A DNA stretch of 64,000 nt. It comes from Breviolum minutum Mf 1.05b.01. Its lineage: Eukaryota; Sar; Dinophyceae; Suessiales; Symbiodiniaceae. Positions 1-11,742 of the stretch are shown here, piece by piece. Under the pieces are notes generated by a model, which saw nothing but the letters and a program-made list of their open reading frames with translations, was not told where the DNA came from and searched no databases. How positions within the stretch are numbered: position 1 is the first letter of the stretch; each line of letters begins with the position of its first letter. A program made the translations under genes and the position numbers. The stretch covers positions 1 through 64,000 of the forward strand of contig DF241634.1 in assembly GCA_000507305.1 (NCBI GenBank), written 5' to 3'.

Positions 1-209
1 TCAATCAGGTCGACGTTCGGGTCCAAGCCCTCTGGTTGATCCTGCTGATCGGCCCAACTTCCCCTCGCAGGGTTGTCGAGCTGTTGGCCACCAAACTGCT
101 GCTGTTCCAGAAGATCGAAATCCAGGTCCCGGAGCTCAGACTGTTCGATGGGCAAGTCCTCCGGTCGCTGTAGGGAGCCAGTCTCTGATGGCTCCCCTCC
201 AGCTTCCAT
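1..209 (-). CDS. 5' end of an unrecognised acidic, Gln-rich protein (partial)
   Basis: Read on the minus strand, an ATG at 209-207 opens a frame of 69 codons that runs off the left edge without a stop. The peptide begins MEAGGEPSETGS and is rich in Glu, Asp and Gln, including a Gln run near residues 43-45 and a Leu/Asp-rich stretch before it. This G+C-rich, stop-free stretch contrasts with the AT-rich DNA upstream (above 300). I see no domain. The strand matches all other genes here. It could be a first exon or a longer open frame. The start is inferred from the first ATG. Confidence 0.6.
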   Translation of the reverse strand, partial: MEAGGEPSETGSLQRPEDLPIEQSELRDLDFDLLEQQQFGGQQLDNPARGSWADQQDQPEGLDPNVDLI

Positions 210-1720
210 GCACGGTCGGGCTTTCAGTTTCGCGTTTGGACCCTAAAAAACCCTTAGTGCGCCTAAGGTAGCACTATACCGTCCCTTGCCTAAGCTCGTA
301 GCGTACTACGGCTGATAACCAATTAACAGGGGGTACCCAAACACAACAACAATATCACAAGGTATATGTTGATGGAAAGGGGACACGATGATGAAAAGCA
401 ACACAAACACAACGTTTTGCGTTTCACAAGGAAAAACCGTATGTCTGTTTTTCTTGAGCCAAATTGTATCGAAGTCGTATACATGGTTTTCATGTATACC
501 CAACTGGAATGAATTACGGAAAGGATGTATGACCACATCAGTATATATACAGGTTATATACAGGGTGGGTTAGGTGCCATAAATCTTGACTATAATTTAT
601 ATAATTGTTTCATATTGCGGTTTTAGCAATGGGATGGAACATGAAGACAATATTTGGAGAACAAATAAAACATGGGGAGTTGAAGTTCGATATACAGCGA
701 CATATCCTTAAGCAAATCATGCTGGGCTGCTCTAAATCAATCTGATTATTCCCGAAAGCTCCACATTTTGATATTCCTTCTTCGAAAACGGGATCACAAA
801 ATCCTGGTCTTGGGATGATTAATATAATAGAGTTGTGAAGTTGAAGTTCCCATTAAGACAAGGCAATTTAAAACTATATACCTAGATTGCGGAAGGTCAA
901 GGAAATATGGACAAATTAAGCTCAGTAGGATAGAAGCTTCAACAATATTGTCATATTAGTGATTGATTGATGGATGCATCGATTTATGGATGGATTGATG
1001 GATTGATGGATCGATGGATTGATTGATTGCTTGCAGGTGTTGCGTCTTGTAATTGTACGGTTGATGAACAAAATCATGCACCAATCATGATATGGTAAGT
1101 ATCCTGTTTGTTACAATGTAGTTTGAACCATTGAAACTGATGTTGTCCATTCACAGAAACATGCATCTTCTCGGCTGACTGTCCTTTCACCAGCCTCAGT
1201 AGCCCGCTCTAAACACATCCAACATCTGCTTGGGACCCCAGCTCAACCCGGACACAAATAGGTTCTGGAGACACCTTTGCTAGCTATTGGATACGGGGCA
1301 CCGATGTACACGTGTCAGTTGTCTGCTCCAATGGAATCAAAAAAAACCTTCAGATTAAACGTCCCCTCCAACTATATTTCTAACGATTTTAGTAGACATG
1401 TGCTGGAGTGCTGACATGTTTCTGCTTGCATGCTCACTCCTTAGGTTCACGTCAGAAACAAATCTGCGTGTTGACCAATGACTCCCACCAATGAGGGATG
1501 TCCGATGTGAAACGAATTTTAGCCTTGTGTTCAGGTGAATTTTGAAATGATATTGAGCATGAGGTCAATAGTAGCAATATGTCACTACCAAGATTTCCTT
1601 TCAAAAATGAAGTCCAGAAATCGGTCCCTTCTTGGATTCATGAAACATGTCCTTCTTTTTAGACACGAATGGTCACATTACCACCCCCCACAAGCTGCAT
1701 TAGGATATCCATTGCAAGAG
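210..1720. other. AT-rich intergenic or intronic stretch, no gene recognised
   Basis: No exon with convincing splice sites or peptide was seen on either strand. The only structure is the GATT/GATG simple repeat at 958-1030. Short open frames on both strands have no recognisable peptide. Confidence 0.4.
958..1030. repeat. Imperfect (GATT/GATG)n simple repeat
   Basis: The stretch is built of gatt and gatg tetranucleotides with a few substitutions, about 70 bp long. It is ordinary microsatellite-like DNA. Confidence 0.85.
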
Positions 1721-1726
1721 CTCAAA

Positions 1727-1895
1727 ACTCCAGATGGTATCCAATTCTCCATGCTGAAATTTCTTCATCCAGAATCTCATCCACAAAAACAAAACCTGAA
1801 ACATCAAAAACCCTTGGCTTTGTCAATTTGGGTTCCCCAGCAGTTTCTCCAAGCTCTTCATGTGCATCACCTACCTCAATGATAGACCGGGCATG
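1727..1895 (-). CDS. Possible downstream exon of the dynamin-like gene
   Basis: On the minus strand a stop-free frame runs for about 55 codons and includes the peptide VGDAHEELGE just after an AG at 1876-1875. Dinoflagellate dynamin-like proteins, as I remember them, carry a similar V-G-D/E-A-H-E motif after the G2 region, so this may be a later exon of the gene at 2685-5658. A nearby segment around 1995-2025 also reads like this region but would be in the wrong order, so the assignment is weak. Exon ends are not fixed. Confidence 0.35.
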
Positions 1896-2050
1896 ACCGG
1901 ACTTTCATTGGTAAATCCTTCAGATATCTTCAGATCGAATCACCATATCCTCATCATATCTTCACCAATCTCTAAGCCTGCAAGTGATTGTATCAACTTC
2001 TACTAACTCACGAACTCTACCGGAGAGGAGACAGCCTGAAAACATGATCA

Positions 2051-2053
<3 letters not shown>

Positions 2054-2085
<32 letters not shown>

Positions 2086-2122
2086 GGAGGAGGAGGAGGA
2101 TTAGGAGGAGGAGGAGGAGGAG
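2054..2122. repeat. (GAT)n/(GAG)n microsatellite
   Basis: A run of gat triplets passes into a run of gag triplets. Open frames across it translate to homopolymers such as poly-His or poly-Pro and are artefacts. Confidence 0.9.
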
Positions 2123-2684
2123 GCTTGTCACTTGATGTCTTCGTTTTGCCCATGGAAAAAGAATTTGGAACCCCCCCAAAAAAAAATGTATAACTGAATC
2201 AAAAGAAAAATCAGGGCAAATCTCATGTGCCCTATACCTAAGATCACCTCCATTCATCACTGATCTTGAGGCTGGATTTGGGTGTTCCACACCAATTGCA
2301 TCACCTTGCTCACTTCATGCTGGTTCCAATGGCCCGTCTGCCTATCACGAACAAACCTCAGTGTTCATTGGAATCAAGTTGTGTCAAACCTTGAGTGAAC
2401 TACACAATCCCCAAACTGCCGGAGGGTTCACCAAAAGCGGAGAATTCCCCTCAAAAGATGCCAGTCGAAAAGGATATGTTTCAGTGTTTTTCAAGGGCTA
2501 TATAGTGTTGTTGCCAAGGCCGGAGATTCTTTCTCATACACAGTGGCCAGGCAAACCAAACTTGATACATTGAGTTCTGCTGAGTTTTTTTTCCCGCCAA
2601 ACTTCCATCCAAAACAATAAGAGGCAAACAGCTTTTGCAGGTTTTTTCTTACCTCACATTTACCTTTGCCGCTTTCTAAGCTGC

Positions 2685-5658
2685 AAACCATCTGGAGTTC
2701 TTGACACCTCCCACATTGCGGAATTCCAATATGGTTGGTCGCCGACTGCCTGCATCAGCTGAGTCCCCGCCGATAGAACGACTAGACATTGGCTGCATGG
2801 TGCCTGTTGCTATCCAACATTTATCTAAGGGATATCCTATGGGAATCCCCATATATTTGAGGGAAGCCACAAGTCGACAAACTGTCAACATATCACGTTG
2901 GCAGCCATGGTGAAAAAAATCCTTTGAGTTGGTGGCTTCTTGTCTTCACGGTTTTTTGAGTCGCACCTAAAGTGCCAGAAATGAAGTTGAAGGTCTCTCC
3001 AGCCAATGCCTGGCAATGGTGAAGGGTGTGATGTTTTTTTTCCAGAATGGATGGGTTAAATGCCATCTATTTAAGGAAGGGATGTTGGGGGCTGTGATTT
3101 GACTAGCTAATAAATGCTAGTAATATGATAAGGCCTCCAAGTCAAACACACATTAATTACAGGAACCAACATTCCTGCAATACACAAACTTTGACAAGAA
3201 ACTGGCAAGTAGGTCAAACAGTTGAGCAAATCTCTGATACATGTCTGTTAATTCAAGATGCTTGCTGATCCTTCTTATATCTAGCCACATGCACCACCAC
3301 ACCTCAATTAATCGGCTCTTACCCACCGATTGCTTTCCAATGAGGATAAACTGTGGCCTTAACTGAGGTCGAGAAACTCTCAGCTCCACTACATGTTGGT
3401 GACTCAGACTCAATCTGTTTTACATAGATTCATCTAAGTTGTTGTTCATGATGAAAATACCAGTAAGAACAGTATTTAAAGTCAGCGTAACATGTTCCAC
3501 TCGGTAGTTTCAACTGATTAAAGAATTCGGCAGGTAGCCGACAGTCTTATCAAATAAACATCTATCCGGATGTAAACTATGTCCGTAGCAGAAAACTAAA
3601 CTTTTGCAAGCTATGAGCAGGTATATAATCGAATCTATTCACATATGCCACATCTATAAACCTTATTCTCAGGTTAGACAACTCTGGCATCCAAGACCTC
3701 TAATTTTAGGATATCCACCTAGGGGTACAGTAATCTTGCACCAATTGGCATCTACAATCATTCCCAAGTACAACGACACAATGAATTTGGAAAACCAAAA
3801 ATCAAACAGGATGAGTAGTATCCCAAGATTGCAAAAATCGGACGTTTCTAATTCATAATTCCATATAATTCCATATGCCTTCGGTCTACCCCCCACCCAC
3901 TAACAGCCACAAATGAAGGGTTTTCAGGGGCCCTCCCTACGGAAAATAGAAGAATTCCTGGTGGTGACTGGAATCCTGGGTGGGAAGTAGTTCCAACATA
4001 TACCTGGGGGAGACCATGGGAAACTCAGAACTTGCATCCTGAAGAGCCCCGGACATTGGAAAGTCGACAATGCCAATCTTATCCTCACGACCAGGGTGAC
4101 TTGTCCATTCACCGGTTGGGTGGATTGAGCCTTTACAAGCAAAAATTGCGATGAAGTGGACTTCTAGATTGGAAAATACTACCTATGCCTAGTAAAAAAA
4201 CAAACTTAACATAACTTAACCAACAATTCAACTTGTCAAATTGACTGCAAAAGACTATCAAAGGATGAAGATCCACCAATCAATAGCTCTTGCTGAGTCA
4301 CGCAAGTTTCACTGTTTGGGCTTCCATGCGAATGGATATTCCCAGCATTGTGATTAAGGGGGTTCAGTCTCTGGAGGAAAGAAAAATGTATCTGGCCGAA
4401 TCAAGTTACAAGTCCATTAATCCGAAGGATACCGGTGTTGTATGGCAGATTCCTACCAAAACAGTGGTGACTTTGTGCATATCTCACATGTTCAGTGGGG
4501 TTCCACGAAGAAAAGCTTCGAGGGATTAAGTTCATGCTCTCTCACTTGGTATCTTTAAATCATGCAAGCTTAAAAATACATGAAAATCCAAACCTGCCTT
4601 CATTCTTACAGAAAGAACATCAATCAAATCTCCACTCTGGGATTTTGCATTGCGTCCCAGTCCGATAAAAAATCCTCCAGTATTTCAAAATGACCGCTCC
4701 AAAATCCCAGCCCTTATGGGTCAACACCATCCAACATCGTGGGTTCGTCCAATGAAAGCATCTCGGAATTACCGCAAGGTACACCCTTGAATAAACATGG
4801 AACTCAACAATTATGGTTGTTTTCTGGCTTCCCTTCCATGTTTTTCCATGTGATGTTTTTCCACTTTATTTCCATGTCTTTTGAATCTTTGATCATGTGT
4901 TATTTTTCTCCATGTGGTGTTTTCCATGGTTTTCCCTCTGAAACATCTTCAGGTTCCCATGTCACTCATAACGGCTTTCTGCCATTTTTCATCCCGGCCG
5001 TTTCCTGCACCCGGGCTTTCACATCGCCAAGTAAGTTCAGCAATTCGGAACGGGATCCGACGCCTCTTTTTTGGGGGCGATGTCCACGAAATTGCGTATG
5101 GATATTTGGATGGTTGCTATGGATTCTTATTTGAAAATTGCATCCAAAAAATTACAATTAGCAAAAACCCATAGCATCCATGGGACTGGTATATCTACCT
5201 TCATGAAAACCATAAAAAATCAACTTCAAATATTACGGTAAATAGACCAGTCCCATGGATCCGTCATGGGATCCATAGGTTTCTACAAAAATCCATGGCA
5301 ATTCCAAGTTGACAAGGCCTACAACCGGTAGAAGATGATATTTTTCACCTCTGAAGCTTCGGACTTCAAAAATCCAAGGCATGCGGCTTCTGAAAAAAAC
5401 ACCATCAATGGAGGGCATCCTTTAAAAAAGACGACGTCCAAAATTCATAAATCCCAATAATTCAACAGATACAAACTACCAATCTTCACCTACATCAAAA
5501 TTTCCCTTGATAAAAAAATCAACGAGAAAATATATAGATCCTTTATTCTTGTCCTTTCTCAAAACATCTCCAATAGATTCCCCTGTTGTTTCTTGTCACC
5601 TTGTTCTGTCTTCCATGTCGTTTTCCCGCTAACCCAACGGATCCCCACCGCCTGCCAT
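2685..5658 (-). CDS. Dynamin-like large GTPase, 5' exons (G1 P-loop and G2 region)
   Basis: Six minus-strand exons join with an open frame: 5658-5634 (start MAGGGDPLG), 5063-4983, 4130-4004, 3357-3303, 3009-2967 and 2749-2685. The fourth carries the P-loop GKQSVGKS preceded by RPQFILI. The fifth adds ALAGETFNF and SGTL. The sixth begins GSRRPTILEFRNV. Together they give the dynamin-family G1 region followed by the conserved SRRPT stretch used as G2. Such GTPases remodel membranes in fission of vesicles, mitochondria or plastids. The N-terminal ~75 residues before the P-loop have no recognised domain. Donors are GT except 4983 and probably 2685, which are GC. The rest of the GTPase domain (DxPG, NKxD) and the stalk were not found; later exons should lie below 2685. 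The family call is firm, the subtype is not. Confidence 0.8.
3887..3990. mobile_element. TIR element, family 5 (MITE-like)
   Basis: The left end, ccccccacccac, is mirrored by gggtgggaagta at the right end, with related inner arms around cagccac and gtgactg. A clearer copy is at 40794-40895. It lies inside an intron of the dynamin-like gene, starting only about 14 bp from the splice donor of the exon at 4130-4004. Confidence 0.55.
4830..4935. repeat. Imperfect tandem repeat of tttccatgtg-like units
   Basis: The motif ttccatgt/ttttccatgtg recurs about six times with spacer changes in roughly 100 bp. It is intronic and T-rich and has no coding sense. Confidence 0.5.
5175..5262. repeat. Inverted repeat, ~88 bp
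   Basis: The arm catccatgggactggt at 5175-5195 is mirrored by accagtcccatggat at 5244-5262, with an AT-rich loop. It looks like a single small foldback element in intronic DNA. Confidence 0.6.
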
Positions 5659-6223
5659 GGCCGGACCAAGGTTACTTAGCCCGAACTCAACGAAAACCCC
5701 GTGGGAATCAAAACGCTGCGAGGTTAAAGATGCCGGAAGCAGTCAGTGAAGTGTGAAGGGTGAAGGGTGAATCCTTTCAAGATGGGAAGATTCATCTTGG
5801 GGTTCATGATTCTTGGAAAATTGAAAATACATGAAACAAGTTTATATAAATGTATATACATATATAATATATGCATATTAAAGGTGTAAGTAGTAGATAC
5901 GTCGAAACTCTTAGCTGTATCTGTATCTCTCTCTTTATTTTCTGAAACATGTTGATCGATATTCAAAATTTGGATTTGAGGAACCTCTTCTCATTATCAA
6001 TGCTTCACTGGAGGTCACAGGATGTCGCTCTTTGCAAAAGGAATACCCTATGGTACCTCAAATCCACTATGTGTAATGTTCAATTTGTTGGGATTTACAC
6101 CTTACACGTTACTACAAACATCAGGATTCCAGCATGAATATAGGATTTCTAGTTTATTTTGGGATTGAAAGCCCCCTTTCAACACTGGGAACTTCCATTG
6201 TCAATGTGTAGCCTTTTTCTGAC

Positions 6224-9200
6224 CTCCGGCGTCCGCGGATTTGCGTCCCCGGTTGTCCGGGTGGTCCCTGTTTGGACGAGTGAAACAGGCCAGTCGTGGC
6301 AATTCATCTTTCCTGGCAAGTCAGATACTTTGGACGTCTTTGGACACCAACAAATTGTGGATTAGAGGTTTGCAAGTAGTCTGGTGCTTCAGGATGGTGG
6401 TTGATTACTTAGTTTCCGTATAACCCCCCAAGTAAATATCTCTTTCCTATTCAGTGATCGTAGGATAGTAAACCAACAACCTTCTATCTACCAATTCACC
6501 CTTGCCATCTGAAAGAAAAATGCTGTGAGGAGATCACCGACAAGAAAAACAAGAAACAAGCATCTACCTTCTTGCAACCCATAGGCCTATGGATATTCAA
6601 GCAATAAATGATTTCACAGTTTCTGAAGGTTAAGCTACTGAAATGAGCGACATATTTCATGATTCATGATATCAGCTCATTAGCCGCAATTTGTCCCTGT
6701 CAAATCTGAGGTCCAATGGTAGATAAGTTGATAGTTGATGCAACCTGACTAGTGGAGTATGACTAAATGATTTGTTAAGCATATACATCCAACAACAAAA
6801 AAACATCCAAACACCAGAAGCCTGCAGAAGAAAGGCAATTCAAAAGGACCCTCAGATATATATCTTTTCTATAAAGAGGCCTGCATGGAAAGTCAACAAA
6901 CCTTTGTTTTGTATCTGATGGGGAGCTGTCTACCAACAGGACACTTCAACGGGAGGAGTACTTGATCCTTAATTGCTATCTAGTTGAAACCACCAAACAC
7001 AAAATGAGGGTACCCAATGGTACCCGAATTCGAAACACTATATATGTCTCCCTGTGTTCCGTTTATGCTTCACCAACTTCCAACTAACCTTATTACCACA
7101 TTGTGATCGGATCCCGTCGGCCTGATTGATCAAGCCTGGGGACATCCAAACCACCACACCCACAATGATGAAGAGGACCTGCAAGGGAACCAGGCCAACC
7201 ACCAACCGACCCCAACCGGTTGGACCTGCTGGCAACAGAGACTCGCATGATGTCGTTGGTTAGTTTGGGTGTTTTGTTGTACAAATATAGGACCCAATGA
7301 AAAATTCAGACATGAAGTCCTCTTTTCGAAGTCCTCTGACCGACATCATCCCAGCAATCCTTTTGAATAATTTTGCCTCTGGCTTTCTTATTGCAGGAAA
7401 AACAGTCGCCCTTCTTGAAGTCACTTATAACAGAAACTCATACCTTTGGATTACTGTACACTCTATCAACTCCAAGTGGCCACTGGAAGTGGACGTGGAT
7501 AAAACGACCATCTTTTTTTGGTTGGGGCTACCGGACTGCTCCAGCACATGGAAGGAAAACAGCAACCTGTGTGCCGTTGTTTTTTTGTTTGCAAAATGTT
7601 GGTTGTAGTTGTCATGTCCTTTTTCAATGAAAAGTGAATGGAATTGTGACACACTGTGATTTTCCATGATGTCAGCTTGAGAAAATTCGTCATAGATCAC
7701 GGACAAAAAAAAAACGAAGGACATCATTGGAGGTTGAGTCAAGAGAGTTCCAATCGCCAAACACGGCCTTCCAACATACATTCATGTGTATTACGGTAGT
7801 GTGCAATGACGTCTAGTGCGGATTATCCTGAATCCTACTCAAATAATATTGTATCTTTATATATATATATCTATATATATATATATCTATATATATATAT
7901 ATATCTATGAATTGTAGCCATGTTTACCCAAAAAACAGAGGTAATGAGTGAAGTTTCCAACTGAAATCGCACCCAAAGAATCAACCTTTTCGAAACAGTG
8001 AAACGGAGCGAAACGTTTGACCATAGACCATCTCCTTTGAGGCCCTGACCGTTGGATTACGCTCCCACACCTTCCTCAGTTCAATGGAGTGAAACCGATT
8101 GTTCCCTTCATAGGTGGGATCGGTACCATATAATCACCCAATTGGCTATGTGATATACCACTTAATATACCACTTATATATTGCCTATTGGGTGATTATA
8201 TATCACCTACCACCTATTAAGGGAACCAGAAACAGCTATTGATCAGTTGTTTTGAGAAGATGCGGTTTTAACAAGGAGACTTGGATAGAGAAAGCATGAT
8301 CACATGATTCATAGGGATCCTCATTTCATGGTTTAACCCCCATATAATTGGGTAGGATTTCATCCTCTATATATCCCTATATACCCTAAACAACTAGGTT
8401 GTTTTTTTGATTGCTCATGTCTCATGTGGTGAATTGATAGTAAGGTGACTATGACAAGAGAAATTGATAGAAATTGATATCAATAGAAATGAATATGAAC
8501 TGCCAAGAATGTATACAAAATAAGATATTTGCCAACCCCCGGCATGGAGAAGAAAAAAACGGTCTCTGTGTGAGTACTTGGTAAAGTTTTTTGAAAGAAG
8601 TTCAAGTTGCTTCGATGGTTCCCTGTAATTTGACACTCTTCAAGTCCCACATCTCCATTCATTTGAACATGAAAATCAACCAGGAGGTTGATGTAGCAAG
8701 CAAATCAACAATCACATCATCAGAACATAGCAATTTTCATTACTATATGGGTGTTTCCAAATATAGGGGTACCCCAAAATGGATAGTTTACACTGAAAAA
8801 CCCTTTCAAAATGGATGATTTGCGGGTACCACCATTTTAGGAAACATCCATATCTACATAACATGAAAGATCAACTCTTCCAACTACTTCATTTCTAACC
8901 ATCAAACCTGGAACCTCCAAGTAATCCAAGGGTCATTTTGACCTCTGGCCTTATCTGATTTTCAGGTAGCTCATCAGGTCGAACCTTAAACTGAACAAAA
9001 AAGTCCAAGAGTTGGGAAATGCTGCACGGTAGGGAGGGGGGTTGGGCTCGGTCCGGATACAAATCTGGGATGAGATTGGTGAAAGAACTCTTTGTTGTTG
9101 AATGAGATGTATGATGATTATACATATACATCTGTTTTTTTTGGCATAAAAATCGCACAAAAAAGAATATATAGATCTGTTGCAAGTTGATGTGTCAAAG

Positions 9201-9524
9201 GTTGAGAAAAAAGTTCTTTATGTCCAATGTTGCCTGAAAAAGAAGACATAAATGTTCAAACCGGCTGGAATTCATCAACAGTTAGATACAAATACGAAGC
9301 AGAGTTCAGTCAGACTCCCATCCACCCATTTACTTGTCTTCCTCCACTCTTCAGCTGGTCCAATGGAAATGTTTCGCCACATGGCCCCCGAACTCGTACA
9401 AGAATCGTTCTCTGGGCCCATTTCCATGTTGATCGTACCTGCAATGATTCATGGGTGTAGCAGTTTCACCTGAAGGGAGCCATACGACTTTCTGAACCAC
9501 AGATTCCATGGGAAGTTTTCAGCC
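6224..9524 (-). CDS. Multi-exon gene, function unknown (one probable membrane segment)
   Basis: Three minus-strand exons join in frame: 9524-9470 (AENFPWNLWFRKSYGSLQ), 9438-9334 (begins VRSTWKWAQRT, ends SGGRQ) and 8990-8943 (FKVRPDELPENQIRPE). All have AG acceptors and GT donors. Further down, 7178-7089 is a 30-codon exon with a strongly hydrophobic stretch (VLFIIVGVVVW) followed by a polar tail, ending at a GT donor. The exon at 6312-6224 is open in two frames. The last two may belong to the same gene or to a neighbour; the phase at 7178 fits but the link is not proven. I recognise no family. A candidate first exon starts at 10453. Two inverted-repeat elements (8109-8219 and 8746-8851) sit in the introns. 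Confidence 0.55.
7855..7912. repeat. (TA)n with tandem tatc-containing units
   Basis: Runs of ta are broken at regular spacing by tcta, giving about three units of 16-20 bp. Confidence 0.85.
8109..8219. mobile_element. Foldback element, ~110 bp TIR (MITE-like)
   Basis: The left arm taggtgggatcggtacc then ataatcacccaat is mirrored by attgggtgattat then cacctaccaccta at the right. The arms are about 40 bp and the loop is AT-rich. Only one copy was noticed. Confidence 0.7.
8746..8851. mobile_element. TIR element, family 2 (MITE-like)
   Basis: A ~105 bp hairpin with ends atgg(a/g)tgtttcc and ggaaacatccat, and gggtacc in both arms. Other copies are at 16796-16900 and 35814-35918. Confidence 0.8.
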
Positions 9525-10396
9525 CTGAAAACAAGCAGCAAGAAATTTGTAAACATTGTTTTCAATATCGAATCAAATACACACATATATCCATCATATT
9601 CAATATTCATTTTGTCATCTTTCATGACTTCATGATGTACCACCCCAGGGTCGGAAGCACGCTGATGACCAACAGTAGCAAGCCCAATGCAAAACATACC
9701 ACTGCAGCAGCTCGAGGAAGAAACCTGCGGTGTTCAAGGGGTGTTCCCTAAGGATTCCGTTTGGGAACATTGGGGAACCTTAGGGAAGATTAGGGGAATC
9801 ACCACCCCCCCCCCTAAGAATCCTGTTATTAGAGAAAGAGGCATGCCCACAACATATGTTCTAAAACATTGATGCTACATAAGTCTGAAGATGTTTCCAC
9901 CAAGACATGAAGTATGTGGACATAGATCTGAAAGCAAATTAGTGGATTCAGAATCTAGATTTACAAATCCGTTCAATCAATTTCAATCATATTATGTGGG
10001 AAAATATGTGTTGACCCAGCTTGGCACTCTCAAAACCCTTTCAGAGCGATGTGGCGGCTTTGCAGAACGCGGATGCAAATCCCTGGGGCCAGGTTGATTG
10101 AAACTGGATCATCTCAGATCATATGGATTTGGCAAGCAATCTTCAAAACCGCCACCTCTCCATACAACTTCTAAAATACAGACAGAACTGTCTGGTCTTC
10201 CAAACTTGGTGCAAAAAAAAGACACCTCAAGTTTCAAGTGCACATGACAAAAATGTCTAAAACCATCTAAATTTGATATATGCAAATGTTCAAATCTACA
10301 TATCTTCAAAACACCCATTTCTGGTGCCTTATAAAACTACACCACCAAACATACAGTCTTACAGTCCTCAGCCCTAGGTAGTCATTCGCCCCATCA

Positions 10397-10453
10397 AGTC
10401 ATCCAAGTGGCGATTCGCAAGACGCGCTGCTTTGGCACCTCAGGATCCATCAT
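10397..10453 (-). CDS. Candidate first exon
   Basis: Two adjacent ATGs at 10453-10448 open a short frame beginning MMDPEVPKQRVLRIATW on the minus strand, in a G+C-rich patch. It could be the start of the gene at 6224-9524. No donor is convincing, so this is tentative. Confidence 0.25.
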
Positions 10454-10776
10454 TCCCCACAGACGGATTCCAGGTGGATCTGCGTGGGTTTGGTAGTAGT
10501 ATATTAGCTATGTATCAATGTATGTATATATATATATATTTAACATGCACAGAGGTCCTTTTTTCCTCAACAGGGAATACTCAAGGTTTTACAAATGGGA
10601 GGATAGTACCTCAAGCTATATACATTGATTCAAATTATCACTCGGTCAGATCAACAGTTCCAACAGTTTTACTGTGGTAAGGACCAAGGTACCATGCAGC
10701 CTCATGAGGCAACACACACAATTGTTCGATCAACAACTATGTGGTAGGGAAGCTCGATAAACCTCCCATTTTCCAA

Positions 10777-11742
10777 TTAAAGAAAAAGAATTTGGGGGCC
10801 TAAAGAGGCAAAAACATCCCATTTAACCCCAAAGCAGCTTTTTACCTGTCGCAGACGCCTGAGGTGGCGGTTAGCTCTGTTCGACCATTGTCGGATTTTC
10901 TTGCGTTGGATCTTTGTCCACACTAATTTTGCCAAAGCCAGCGTGCCGTCGTCTATGTATTGGCGGGCAGTCTTAGCTGCAGACCATCTTCCACGTGCTA
11001 AGGTGGCGTCCATGGACCCAGTCTCGAGGAAAAACCAGGTAGCTCCTCCCCTTCGGATGCCGTAGGGGGTATAATCATCCAAGGCGAAATCCAGCAGTCC
11101 CAACAGACTACGCCAGAAATTTCGAAAGTTTGTCGGAGACCCAACCCACAGAAAGTCTGCAGGATCTTTGTTTGCTTTCACAGCACGTGCAAGGTTCCAA
11201 AGGTGTTCATCGACAAACTGCAGCACTTGGGGATTACCGTTTGAGGTCTTGGCGAAGGGCACGATGACCGTCACTTCCGGACGAGTAGCATGCACCAGCA
11301 GATGCAAACACTGTAGAGATAGCATCTCGCTAGTCCTCAAAAAGCACGTAAAGGCCACCAGGAGCATCAGCGCCACACTTGGGTACCCCAAGGTAAGACA
11401 AATTCCACTCATTGCTTTTACAAGGGACCAAGACACAGGAATAGCGCGTTCTGGTCTGTGAATTCTTTGCCAATTTCTGAAGTATTGGCTGGCAGTAGGC
11501 AGCTTCAGTTTAAGCTGCGGGTAGAAACGTTTTATACCGGACAAAACGTGTCCTCCGGCTGACACGCTGTCACCATCCCAAAACATTGTGTTGAGATACT
11601 CACCAAGCAGGTGGTCAAGTTGTTTTGTTGTTTTTACCTCAAGCCCTTCTGAATCTACAAAGTGTAGGAATCGCTCCAAAGCCATGCCATAAGACCGCAA
11701 TGTCCTTCTTCTCAAACCTGCAAACTTGATATGGACGGGCAT
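10777..11742 (-). CDS. Tyrosine recombinase (retroelement integrase)
   Basis: The 321-residue protein starts at ATG 11742-11740. It has an N-terminal helical core-binding part (SYGMALERFLHF, residues 17-28) and a C-terminal catalytic domain: first catalytic Arg at R136 in FLRTSEM, the box-II region as YGIRRGGATW (residues 227-236), GRW at 251-253 and the likely nucleophile Tyr262 in ARQYID. The usual HxxR His is replaced by Tyr (Y-G-I-R). Family members cut and rejoin DNA through a covalent phosphotyrosine; here the role would be integration of the retroelement. The ATG overlaps the stop of the upstream frame as TGATG, suggesting stop-restart translation. The frame is intact. Confidence 0.85.
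   Translation of the reverse strand: MPVHIKFAGLRRRTLRSYGMALERFLHFVDSEGLEVKTTKQLDHLLGEYLNTMFWDGDSVSAGGHVLSGIKRFYPQLKLKLPTASQYFRNWQRIHRPERAIPVSWSLVKAMSGICLTLGYPSVALMLLVAFTCFLRTSEMLSLQCLHLLVHATRPEVTVIVPFAKTSNGNPQVLQFVDEHLWNLARAVKANKDPADFLWVGSPTNFRNFWRSLLGLLDFALDDYTPYGIRRGGATWFFLETGSMDATLARGRWSAAKTARQYIDDGTLALAKLVWTKIQRKKIRQWSNRANRHLRRLRQVKSCFGVKWDVFASLGPQILFL

Noticed and set aside
1535..1882. Plus-strand frame of 115 codons
   Set aside because: Low-complexity composition, no motif, and the opposite strand gives a better peptide (VGDAHEELGE).
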